From positions 62,001 to 126,000 of the forward strand of contig CAKTCN010000001.1 of the NCBI GenBank assembly GCA_934539295.1: a DNA stretch of 64,000 nt, read 5' to 3'. Below the pieces are notes generated by a model. It was not told the origin of the DNA and did not search any database. It saw only the letters and a list, made by a program, of their open reading frames with translations. Source of the DNA: an uncultured Allosphingosinicella sp. (lineage in GTDB: Bacteria; Pseudomonadota; Alphaproteobacteria; Sphingomonadales; Sphingomonadaceae). Shown here piece after piece: positions 1 through 7,182 of the stretch; position 1 is the stretch's first letter; every line of letters begins with the position of its first letter. Position numbers and translations under genes: made by a program.

Positions 1-768
1 CTGCGTCTCGTCGGCGCCTGCGAAGCTCTGCGCGGGCAGGCGGGCGGGAAGGGTGCAGGCGAGGCGGTACCACAGCAGGGTATTGCGCGCGGGCGGACCT
101 GCCGCATCGTCGACGATCTCGCTCAGCGCCACACCCCAGCGCGGCTGCTCGCCCGGGCGGCGGATGATGCTGATCGACACCGGGTCGCCGCGCTCAGTCT
201 GGAGGAAGATTTGCGTCTCGCTGTCGCCGGGCAGCGCGCCGGGCACGTGGAAGGCGCGGCCGATACCGGTGATGCGCGGCGGTGCGCCCCGCGCGGCGGC
301 CTCGGCCAGGATTGCGCGGACCTGTTCGCCGGCCTGCGGCGACCAGGCAATCTGCGCATCGGGCGCCGCGAGCCGAAGCTCGCCCGGGCGCCCCGCCACC
401 GGCGTGCCGATCACGAGGTGCTCGCTCTTCTTGGCCAGCTTGGGTGCCTTGCCATCGGGACGGTTCGGCAGCTCGGCGAGGTAGCGCAGCTGCGCCGGCA
501 GGCCCGACGGACCGCGGATCAGGGACAGGACGTCGGCTTCCACGTAGAAACGCGTGCGCCCGGCCGCGACGCCCGCGGCCTGTTCGTCCTTCAACCTGGT
601 CGCGCGGGTTACCCGCACATGGGCCGCCACCGGCGCCGACAGGCCGAGATCCGCCAGGTCGGCATAGCTGAGTGCGGATGCCGGCGCGGGCAGGGGTGCC
701 TGCGCCTGCGCGGATGAGGAGAGAATCAGCACCGCCGCCGCTGCCGCCGCTCCGAATAGTTTGTTCAT
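1..768 (-). CDS. secreted protein of unknown function, 3' end outside window
   Basis: An open frame of 256 codons on the reverse strand starts with ATG at 768 and is still open at the left edge, so the C-terminus is missing. The N-terminus (MNKLFGAAAAAAVLILSSSA, then QAQA) is a textbook Sec signal peptide with cleavage near residue 23, so the protein is periplasmic or exported. The rest is soluble, alanine- and arginine-rich, without a motif I recognise. It contains a stretch about ligand-free beta-type sequence (VIGTPVAGRPGELRL) and no membrane segment. It is divergent from tonB with 230 bases between the starts. Coding is well supported by the signal peptide, GC-rich third positions and the long open frame; overlapping forward frames here are shadows. 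Function is unknown. Confidence 0.8.
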   Translation of the reverse strand, partial: MNKLFGAAAAAAVLILSSSAQAQAPLPAPASALSYADLADLGLSAPVAAHVRVTRATRLKDEQAAGVAAGRTRFYVEADVLSLIRGPSGLPAQLRYLAELPNRPDGKAPKLAKKSEHLVIGTPVAGRPGELRLAAPDAQIAWSPQAGEQVRAILAEAAARGAPPRITGIGRAFHVPGALPGDSETQIFLQTERGDPVSISIIRRPGEQPRWGVALSEIVDDAAGPPARNTLLWYRLACTLPARLPAQSFAGADETQ

Positions 769-998
769 CCGCAACCCTTCCATTTCGTTTCGAAAGCTCA
801 TGCCGACGCCTTGATTAACCGCGGATTTCGCACGATTCTACAAATGTGTCCCATGCGCCCTGCGGAGGATTGCGTGAGGGAAAGTGTCACGATACAGACA
901 CAGGCCTCGTTCATGCCGCATGGCAGGACGATATGCAGGTCGGTCGCTCTCCCGCGTATCGGCCCACCTACTGAAATACAGAGGAGTGTGGCTGTTTA

Positions 999-1688
999 AT
1001 GGCATATGCTGATCAAAAGATGAGCTCAGGCCGTATCGCAGCGATCGTGATCGTAGCGCTGCTTCACGCACTTCTCGGCTATGCGTTCATCACCGGCCTG
1101 GCGTACAATGTCGTCAAGTCCGTGACGGAGGATCTCAAGACCTTCGACGTGACCGAGGAGCCGCCGCCCCCGCCGCCGGAGGAAGAACCGCCGCCCCCGC
1201 CGCCTGACCAGCCCACGCAGGTCCAGCCGCCGCCCGTCGTGTCGCCGCCGCCGATCGTGCGGACCAACACGCCGCCGCCGCCGGTTTCCGCGGTCGCCAC
1301 CGCTCCGCCGGCTCCCATCACCTATACGGCTCCGCCTGCGCCTCCCGCACCGGTGTCTGCACCCACGCCCCCGGCTCCGCCGCGCGTCGTCCAGACCGCG
1401 AAGGCCAAGGGTGACCTCCGCACGCTGTTCAGTCTCGACGATTATCCGTCGGCCGCGCAGCGCAACGAGGAAGAGGGTACCGTTCGCGTTCGCCTCACGG
1501 TTGGCGCCAACGGCCGTGTGTCCGACTGCTCGGTGACGCAGTCCAGCGGCTCCTCGTCGCTCGACGCCGCCACCTGCCGCATCATCCGCAGCCGGGGCCG
1601 TTTCACCCCCGCGGTCGACGCTGCTGGCAATCCGACCACGGACACGGTGAATTCGCCGCCGATCACCTGGCGGCTCCAGGACGAATAA
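999..1688 (+). CDS. tonB: TonB energy transducer
   Basis: The 229-residue protein links the inner-membrane ExbB/ExbD motor to outer-membrane TonB-dependent receptors. It has a short cytoplasmic N-terminus, one membrane anchor at about residues 12-36, a proline-rich periplasmic spacer at about 54-128 with PPPPPPEEEPPPPPP, and a C-terminal TonB domain at about 140-229. The domain contains DYPSAAQRNEEEGTVRVR, followed by the family pattern in which a V-x3-G-V run precedes a Cys and an SSG-x3-LD element. The ATG at 999 follows a GAGGAG ribosome site at 981-986, slightly distant. It is the first gene of tonB-exbB-exbD-exbD. At least five TonB-dependent receptors in this window are potential clients. 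Confidence 0.95.
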   Translation: MAYADQKMSSGRIAAIVIVALLHALLGYAFITGLAYNVVKSVTEDLKTFDVTEEPPPPPPEEEPPPPPPDQPTQVQPPPVVSPPPIVRTNTPPPPVSAVATAPPAPITYTAPPAPPAPVSAPTPPAPPRVVQTAKAKGDLRTLFSLDDYPSAAQRNEEEGTVRVRLTVGANGRVSDCSVTQSSGSSSLDAATCRIIRSRGRFTPAVDAAGNPTTDTVNSPPITWRLQDE

Positions 1689-1739
1689 GCGCGGGCAACG
1701 CGTCGGCAAAAACATCTTTCAAAGAGGAATATTTCAGTC

Positions 1740-2516
1740 ATGGCTACTCACGCAGGCGGTGATAACCCTTATGGCCTTATGGCCGCACTCGAGCAGGGCG
1801 GCGCCATTGCTTACGGCACGTTCGGCATTCTCGTGATCATGTCGGCCGCTTCCTGGTACATCATGTTCTCCAAGCTGTTCGAACAGCAGAAGATCATGAA
1901 CCAGGCGAAGCGCGCCCGCACCACCTTCTGGAACTCGGCCAACCTTCGTGAAGGCGCCAACAAGCTCGAGAAGAACAGCGCCTATCGCCAGATCGTCGAC
2001 GACGCTCTGGTTGCTCAGGATCAGCACACCAAGCTGACCGATCCGATCGACCAGCATGACTGGATGCTCGGCAGCCTCGCTCGCAGCCAGGGCGCGATCG
2101 CGTCCAAGCTGTCCAACGGCCTGGCGCTGCTCGCCACCGTCGGTTCGACCTCGCCGTTCATCGGTCTGTTCGGTACCGTCGTCGGCATCTACCGCGCGCT
2201 GGTGAACATCGGTGCGTCGGGCCAGGCGTCGATCGACGCGGTCGCCGGTCCGGTAGGAGAGGCGCTCATCATGACCGCCATCGGCCTGGTCGTCGCGGTT
2301 CCGGCCGTGCTCGGCTACAACTGGCTGATGCGCCGCAACAAGGCGGTTCTGGAAGAGCTCGCCAAGTTCACCAACGACATTCATGGCTACATGATGTCGG
2401 GTGGTTCGGTGAAGCCGCAGAGCGCGATCGCCCCGGCACGTGCCGCGGCTGCTCCTGCCGGCACCACGGCGACGGGCGCTGCCACCACCGCCAACACCAC
2501 TGCCAAGAAGATCTAA
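1740..2516 (+). CDS. exbB: ExbB/TolQ-family proton channel subunit
   Basis: The 258-residue inner-membrane protein is the pentameric scaffold of the TonB motor. Membrane segments lie near residues 20-42, 120-145 and 170-193. The family signature SPFIGLFGTVVGI is in the second one, followed by a GEALIMTAIGLVVAVPAV segment. The C-terminus is an Ala/Thr-rich cytoplasmic tail. It starts 51 bases after tonB behind an AGAGGA site and precedes two exbD genes, so the four genes form one operon. The sequence fits the MotA/TolQ/ExbB family (PF01618). I prefer ExbB over TolQ because tonB is upstream and no tolA, tolB or pal is nearby. Confidence 0.95.
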   Translation: MATHAGGDNPYGLMAALEQGGAIAYGTFGILVIMSAASWYIMFSKLFEQQKIMNQAKRARTTFWNSANLREGANKLEKNSAYRQIVDDALVAQDQHTKLTDPIDQHDWMLGSLARSQGAIASKLSNGLALLATVGSTSPFIGLFGTVVGIYRALVNIGASGQASIDAVAGPVGEALIMTAIGLVVAVPAVLGYNWLMRRNKAVLEELAKFTNDIHGYMMSGGSVKPQSAIAPARAAAAPAGTTATGAATTANTTAKKI

Positions 2517-2597
2517 TGGACGCCGGGCCGGCGGCAGGCGCCGCCGGCCCGCAACGGCTCCTGCGCCTCGGCGCTGATTAGGACAGGAACTCTTATT

Positions 2598-3083
2598 ATG
2601 GCCATGAGTGCCGGCCCTTCCGATGATGGTACACCGATGTCGGACATCAACACGACGCCGCTCGTCGACGTCATGCTGGTGCTCCTCATCATCTTCCTGA
2701 TCACCGTTCCCGTGGCGATCCAGTCGGTCCCCGTCGAACTTCCAAAGGTGGAGTACGAGCCGACGTCGACCAAGCCGGAGAACGTGTCGCTGTCCGTCAA
2801 GGGCGACGGCGCCGGCGGTTGCGAGATCTACTGGGATCTGACGCGCATGAGTTCGGACCAGCTGCTGGAACGCGCGGTCACGGAACTCGAAACTCAGGTC
2901 AAGAATGCCGGCGGTGCGGAAAACATCACCGAAGAGAATATGCCCGAGGCGCACATCCGCGGCGACATCAACACGCCGTACAAGTGCATCGGTGGCGCTG
3001 TGTTCACCATGCAGCAGGCCGGTTTCTCCCGCGTCGGCTTCATTTCCGAACCGGCGCCGGGTAGCACCGTCACGCGTCGTTAA
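2598..3083 (+). CDS. exbD: ExbD/TolR-family motor subunit, first copy
   Basis: The 161-residue protein has a short cytoplasmic N-terminus, one membrane helix at about residues 20-42 and a periplasmic domain. The conserved membrane aspartate that carries protons is D24, in the string INTTPLVDVMLVLL. This copy is longer than its neighbour because its periplasmic domain has an insertion with two cysteines (around GGCEIYW and PYKCIGG) that could form a disulphide. It lies between exbB and the second exbD. Sphingomonads and related groups often carry two exbD genes in one tonB operon; whether the two copies form a mixed dimer cannot be read from the sequence. Confidence 0.93.
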   Translation: MAMSAGPSDDGTPMSDINTTPLVDVMLVLLIIFLITVPVAIQSVPVELPKVEYEPTSTKPENVSLSVKGDGAGGCEIYWDLTRMSSDQLLERAVTELETQVKNAGGAENITEENMPEAHIRGDINTPYKCIGGAVFTMQQAGFSRVGFISEPAPGSTVTRR

Positions 3084-3128
3084 GGCAACAGGGTCTATAG
3101 CCTTCGGGCAATGAGGAGTATTTGAGAC

Positions 3129-3557
3129 ATGGCGATGGGTAGCGGAGGGACCTCCGAAGGCGAGCCGATGATGGACCTGAACATGACGCCGCTGATCGAC
3201 GTCCTGCTCGTGCTCATCATCATGTTCATCATTACCATCCCGATCCAGACGCACGCGGTGAAGCTGGACCTTCCGGTCAACAGCAACAACAACCCGCCGC
3301 CGCCGATCGACCCGATCAAGAACAAGATAGTGGTGATGCCGAACCGTGCGATCATGTGGAACGGCGCACCAGTCGATGAAGTGACGCTGCGTCAGTTCCT
3401 CGACCAGACCACCACCATGAACCCGGAGCCCGAACTGCACCTGCAGCCGCATCCGGAGGCGCCTTACGAGGTCGTCGACCAGGTCCTGGCCGTCACCAAG
3501 TTCGCCGGCGTCACGAAGCTCGGCTTCGTCGGCAACGAGGCCTATCGCAAGTTCTGA
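3129..3557 (+). CDS. exbD: ExbD/TolR-family motor subunit, second copy
   Basis: The 142-residue protein is a paralogue of the preceding ExbD. The single membrane helix at about 17-40 carries the proton-relay aspartate D24 in NMTPLIDVLLVLIIMF. The periplasmic domain ends with the typical TKFAGVTKLGFVGNEAYRKF element. Unlike the first copy it has no cysteine pair. It is the last gene of the tonB operon, and an intrinsic terminator follows 31 bases after its stop codon. Confidence 0.93.
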   Translation: MAMGSGGTSEGEPMMDLNMTPLIDVLLVLIIMFIITIPIQTHAVKLDLPVNSNNNPPPPIDPIKNKIVVMPNRAIMWNGAPVDEVTLRQFLDQTTTMNPEPELHLQPHPEAPYEVVDQVLAVTKFAGVTKLGFVGNEAYRKF

Positions 3558-3588
3558 GCCGCCTGCCCACAAGGCATGGTGATGAAGA

Positions 3589-3616
3589 GGGCGGTCCTGA
3601 CGGGCCGCCCTTTTTT
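3589..3616 (+). terminator. intrinsic terminator of the tonB operon
   Basis: A nine-pair stem (GGGCGGTCC with GGGCCGCCC, one T-G wobble) closes a four-base loop and is followed directly by six T. It lies 31 bases after the second exbD stop codon and closes the tonB-exbB-exbD-exbD operon. The following bases up to the ribosome site at 3841 contain no gene I can support. Confidence 0.9.
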
Positions 3617-3853
3617 GCATCGCCAGCAATAACGTCCCGGGTCGAGGCGCGCGGTGGCTCCACGTGGTACGCGCCATCGCCTCGATCGAAGGGGTATCAC
3701 ACTGGTGCTTCCAGGTCCCAATTCAGAGACACCGCCTGAGACCGCAACATAAATCAACTGGGCTCGCTGAAGACAGGCGCAAGCAGGCGCACGCACGCTT
3801 GCCCTCGTCTTCCTTCGCGGGTTTGGCTACGGCGCCAGACAGGAGGTGCCGTC

Positions 3854-4519
3854 ATGACAGCAGTCGCAGCCATAGCCGCCCTGCTTGTGCAGATCGCGGC
3901 AGCTTCGCCTGTCGATCTGCCGCTATGCGGGAGCAAGGACCGCGATATCGGGCGCGGCTTCCTGCTGACTCAATATATGTTCAACGGCCATCCCGAATTC
4001 TCGCTGGTCTACCAGCCGCCGGCTGCGTCGGTGCGCACGCATGGTGTCAGCATGACGGCATCGTTTCAATTGCGCTTCGGCCAACTCGACCTGCGACCGT
4101 TCCGCACCCGGCCGCCTGACCTTAGCGGGCCGCTGCTTGGCTATGCCAATTACGAGTTCAGGAAGCCCGACGGCACGCGTCTTGGCCTCGGCGCGATCCG
4201 CTTCGACTGCGGCGGAGGCACGATCCTAAATGCCCGTTACTCTTCCGAACCGCCGAGGGGCGATCTCAAGGTTCCCATCAGCTTCCCACAACCCTTCCAC
4301 AACCAGCCTGTCGCCGCCTGCCTTAGCGAGCTTCAAGCGCATGGGCGTTTCGGCTTCCGGGTAGGCGAGCATTCTGCCGACGATCCCTTCGTCACGATCG
4401 GGGGCGAGATACCTTTCGCCCGGGCGCTCAGCGAGGCCGAGCGCATTTGGAGGAACGAGCTTGCCCGTGCCGAACGCGGTGAATGCCGGATCGCACCACC
4501 TCCGCCGCCGCCATTCTGA
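3854..4519 (+). CDS. secreted protein of unknown function
   Basis: A 221-residue protein starts at an ATG seven bases after a perfect AGGAGGT ribosome site (3841-3847), which fixes the start. The N-terminus (MTAVAAIAALLVQIAAASPV) is a short signal peptide. The mature part begins with a CGSKDRDIGRGFLL element, has one further central cysteine (FDCGGG) and two late ones (AACLSE, GECRIA), and ends in PPPPPPF. I recognise no catalytic motif or family. It stands alone: a terminator is upstream, and 147 bases separate it from the next gene, which also encodes a secreted protein of unknown function. Confidence 0.75.
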   Translation: MTAVAAIAALLVQIAAASPVDLPLCGSKDRDIGRGFLLTQYMFNGHPEFSLVYQPPAASVRTHGVSMTASFQLRFGQLDLRPFRTRPPDLSGPLLGYANYEFRKPDGTRLGLGAIRFDCGGGTILNARYSSEPPRGDLKVPISFPQPFHNQPVAACLSELQAHGRFGFRVGEHSADDPFVTIGGEIPFARALSEAERIWRNELARAERGECRIAPPPPPPF

Positions 4520-4666
4520 ACCCGATTGGGGTGACCTTCTTACCTTTACGAACAGCGCACGAGGATCGTCGCCGCTGCTTCGTGCAGTAGGAGCGTGCCG
4601 CGGTGCTGCGTCCTTGTCAGGCTTGGAGTGATAACGCATGATCCCGCTCGTAGCGCGGGGGAGCAG

Positions 4667-5683
4667 ATGATGAGATCGTGGCTTACAGGCCTGGCATTCA
4701 TCCTGGCCGCATCGGCATCCTCCCTGTCGGCGCAGGCGCGGGATTGCACCGATGATCGGGGCGCGGATCGCTGCACGGCCGCCGCGCGGCAAACCCAGCT
4801 TGGCGCTTATGGCATCCCGGCGATCGAGGCAGTCGCGGCCAGCGGGGCCGAACTCGTCCGCGCCTTCTTCGTCGATGGTTATGGCCGCGATGCTGGCCTG
4901 GTCAGCTTCATCCGCGGTCCTGCCGCCGAGCCGCGCGTCGAATGGCGAACGCCCCGGACGGACAAGCGCGAGCCTGCGCTCCTGTCGGCCATCGTTCCGC
5001 TCTCCGCTTGGGAAGAGCTGCGGGCGGACGGATGGCATTTCGATCGCGACCTCGTGGAGCAGGCGGCGAACGGACCGCCCAGCATCTGCCTGCACGCCTG
5101 GATGGTCCGCGTCGAGGCGGTGGATGCGGCGAGCAAGGTACGAAGCAGGATCGATGGCGCATGCGGGGATAGCCTGGCGGTGCGCTACGGCTTTCAACTC
5201 GCCGCAGCGGCGATCGCGGCCATGCCGTCCTGTGCCCTGCTGGAGGCGGGGAAGACGCGCAACGACGTGACCCGGCTCGCCGAATGCGGGCTGCTTGCCG
5301 GCGATCGGGCGGCGGCGGCACAGGCGTTCAATGCCTATCGCACCCCGTGGTTTGCAAATCCGCGCGGTCCCGATTTCGCGCGGGCGCTCCAGCCGCTGTT
5401 CGATGAGCGCGCTTCGGTGACCTGGCCTGGGCTGCCTTCCGCCACCGGTGGCGAAGCGGCGTCAAAGCTTTGGGCCGAGCACTCCGCATCAAGTCCCTTC
5501 TACCCCGCCCGGCTGTTCGGCGAGTCTGCCGACCGTGTCCGGATCGAGGGTCACATCTTGGTCAAGGGCGCGAGTGCGAGCGACCAACGGACGCAGCTGC
5601 CCGCGACCATGGTGTGGACACGAAGGAACGGCTTCGGCTTCCGCCTGCAAAGCTTCGATACGGGACCGGCGCTCGCGAACTGA
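4667..5683 (+). CDS. secreted protein of unknown function
   Basis: The reading frame opens at 4595, but the ATG at 4667 is the likely start: it follows a GGGGGAG ribosome site and begins directly with a signal peptide (MMRSWLTGLAFILAASASSL, then SAQA). The product is 338 residues. The mature protein starts with RDCTDDRGADRCTAAARQ and has scattered cysteines suited to a periplasmic disulphide-bonded fold, including CLHAW and PSCALLE. No enzyme motif was recognised. There is no obvious operon partner; the following gene is convergent and ends 18 bases away. Confidence 0.75.
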   Translation: MMRSWLTGLAFILAASASSLSAQARDCTDDRGADRCTAAARQTQLGAYGIPAIEAVAASGAELVRAFFVDGYGRDAGLVSFIRGPAAEPRVEWRTPRTDKREPALLSAIVPLSAWEELRADGWHFDRDLVEQAANGPPSICLHAWMVRVEAVDAASKVRSRIDGACGDSLAVRYGFQLAAAAIAAMPSCALLEAGKTRNDVTRLAECGLLAGDRAAAAQAFNAYRTPWFANPRGPDFARALQPLFDERASVTWPGLPSATGGEAASKLWAEHSASSPFYPARLFGESADRVRIEGHILVKGASASDQRTQLPATMVWTRRNGFGFRLQSFDTGPALAN

Positions 5684-5701
5684 AACACGGCCGAAAATCC
5701 A

Positions 5702-6109
5702 TCACGTGCGGCTGGGCTGGTTCGAGCCTGCCGCGGCCCACGCGATGCGGGCTGTGGCGAGGGTGAACAGCAGAAAGGCGATCTGGGCGATCGGGTGCCA
5801 GTCGGTCGCGAGCAGCCTCACGAAGTCGGGCGCGGACGTGCGCTGCGCAGTGAAGGCCAGGTTATGCACGACATTGCTGCCGATCAGCGCCACGGTCGCC
5901 ACCACGCTGGTGCGCGGGAGCACGAACAGCAGCGCTGCGACGAGCGGGTCCAGGAAAGTCAGTGCCGTCCAGTAAGCGGCGCTCGGCCATGGCGCGCCGC
6001 CATAGTCCCACCACCAGCCATGCAGGATCAGGATGCGCGCATGGTTAGCGCCGGCGGCGAAGAGGCAGGCCGTCCAAAGGCTGCGTATCAAGAGGCTCGC
6101 GCGGGACAT
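5702..6109 (-). CDS. small integral membrane protein of unknown function
   Basis: The 135-residue protein has about four hydrophobic segments: residues 8-30, 48-66, 67-88 and 107-128. It carries a tryptophan-rich turn (HGWWWDYGGAPW) after the first segment. The topology resembles small DoxX-like or unknown membrane proteins, but no diagnostic motif is present, so no function is assigned. It is on the reverse strand just downstream of the GH16 gene (44 bases), so the two could share a transcript. Confidence 0.65.
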   Translation of the reverse strand: MSRASLLIRSLWTACLFAAGANHARILILHGWWWDYGGAPWPSAAYWTALTFLDPLVAALLFVLPRTSVVATVALIGSNVVHNLAFTAQRTSAPDFVRLLATDWHPIAQIAFLLFTLATARIAWAAAGSNQPSRT

Positions 6110-6152
6110 CTTGCATGCCTGGCCTCCGCGCTGCCCAGGCGCCGCTGCCTCT

Positions 6153-7028
6153 TCAGTCGGCCCCGTAGACGCGCACCCAATCCACTTCCATGCGGATCGC
6201 GCCGGCCTTGATCCGATCCACCGTCTCGGCAGGCAGGCCGTTATAGGGCGCCTTGATGCCGTTGGTCTTGAACGGATAGGCGCCGCCGAGCGCGAAGTTC
6301 AGGATCACATATTGCGGCTTGTCGTACACCCAGCGGCCATAATGCTCCACCATCGGCCGCGTCGCGCGATAGATTTCGCGGCCGTCCACGGTGAAGAGCA
6401 GCTCCCGGCTCGACCATTCGACCGCATATTCGTGCCAGGTGGTGACATCCATGCCTTCGGGGAAATATTGCTTGTTCACCAGCGGCGTCTCGCCCGAATA
6501 GCCCGGACCGTGCAGGGCGACGCCGGTCCAGTCCTTTTCGCCGACATATTCCATGATGTCGATCTCGCCCTCGTCGGGCCACTTGCCGTCCCCGAGCAGC
6601 CAGAAGGCCGGCCACACGCCCACCGCATCCGGCATCCGGATCCGTGCGGCGGCGCGTCCGTGCGTGAATTCGAACTTGTCGCGCGTGTTGATCCGGCCCG
6701 AGACGAAGTCGGCGGTACGACCCTCGGGCGTCTTGAACCCGGCACTGAACCGCGGCTGCAGCACCAGCACGCCGCCCTGTGCGCCCTCTACCGCGCCGGC
6801 CGGAAGGAAGTGCACCGTTTCGGGCGAGTCCACATAAGCCTGCTGCTCATTGTTCACCCAGAAGGTCGGCCCCTCCACATTCCACTTGGTGCGGTCCAGC
6901 GTGCCCGCGTCGAACTCGTCCGAGAATATGAGCTTGCCGCGCGGCTCGCCGCCCGCCGCAACATCCTGCGCCGACGCGCCCGCGCCAAGTGCCAGCCCGA
7001 TCGCCGCAACGGCTGCCTGCCACATCAT
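6153..7028 (-). CDS. glycoside hydrolase family 16 beta-glucanase, secreted
   Basis: The 291-residue enzyme has a signal peptide (cleavage near residue 21, ASAQ) and one GH16 jelly-roll domain. The catalytic signature EIDIMEYVG places the nucleophile at E155, the assisting D157 and the acid/base at E160. Flanking family elements include FSDEFD (35-40), ending in W49, and the WPAFWLLG stretch (139-146). GH16 enzymes of this shape hydrolyse beta-1,3 or mixed beta-1,3/1,4 glucans such as laminarin or lichenin; exact specificity is not readable. Two adjacent ATG codons (7028 and 7025) are possible starts. A LacI-type palindrome lies 26 bases upstream, suggesting sugar-controlled expression separate from the pectin genes. 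Confidence 0.92.
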   Translation of the reverse strand: MMWQAAVAAIGLALGAGASAQDVAAGGEPRGKLIFSDEFDAGTLDRTKWNVEGPTFWVNNEQQAYVDSPETVHFLPAGAVEGAQGGVLVLQPRFSAGFKTPEGRTADFVSGRINTRDKFEFTHGRAAARIRMPDAVGVWPAFWLLGDGKWPDEGEIDIMEYVGEKDWTGVALHGPGYSGETPLVNKQYFPEGMDVTTWHEYAVEWSSRELLFTVDGREIYRATRPMVEHYGRWVYDKPQYVILNFALGGAYPFKTNGIKAPYNGLPAETVDRIKAGAIRMEVDWVRVYGAD

Positions 7029-7054
7029 GCTTTCGTCCCCTTCGCATCGTTCGT

Positions 7055-7068
7055 TGTGAACGTTCTCA
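7055..7068. promoter_or_regulatory. LacI-type operator upstream of the GH16 gene
   Basis: TGTGAACGTTCTCA is a near-perfect palindrome around a central CG (one mismatch per half) and fits the general LacI-family pattern TGWNANCGNTNWCA. It lies 26 bases upstream of the GH16 start, in the only non-coding gap before it. It differs from the uronate-type operator seen elsewhere in the window, so another LacI-family regulator probably binds it; none is adjacent. Confidence 0.55.
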
Positions 7069-7182
7069 CGAACGTGCCACGGAGGAAGGGAGGTTTCAAG
7101 CGGTGAACCACGACATCAGCCTGGAGGCGGGCGGAGAACTCCGCAAGCTTTTGCCGAGCCGAGGCGGCCCGATGAGCTTCGG

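Noticed and set aside
811..999. 62-codon forward frame between the left-edge gene and tonB
   Set aside because: No ribosome site, no recognisable sequence, and it lies in the divergent promoter gap.
1734..3677. 647-codon reverse-strand frame opposite exbB and exbD
   Set aside because: It is the complement of three well-supported ExbB/ExbD genes; its product is His/Arg/Asp-rich low-complexity sequence with no domain.
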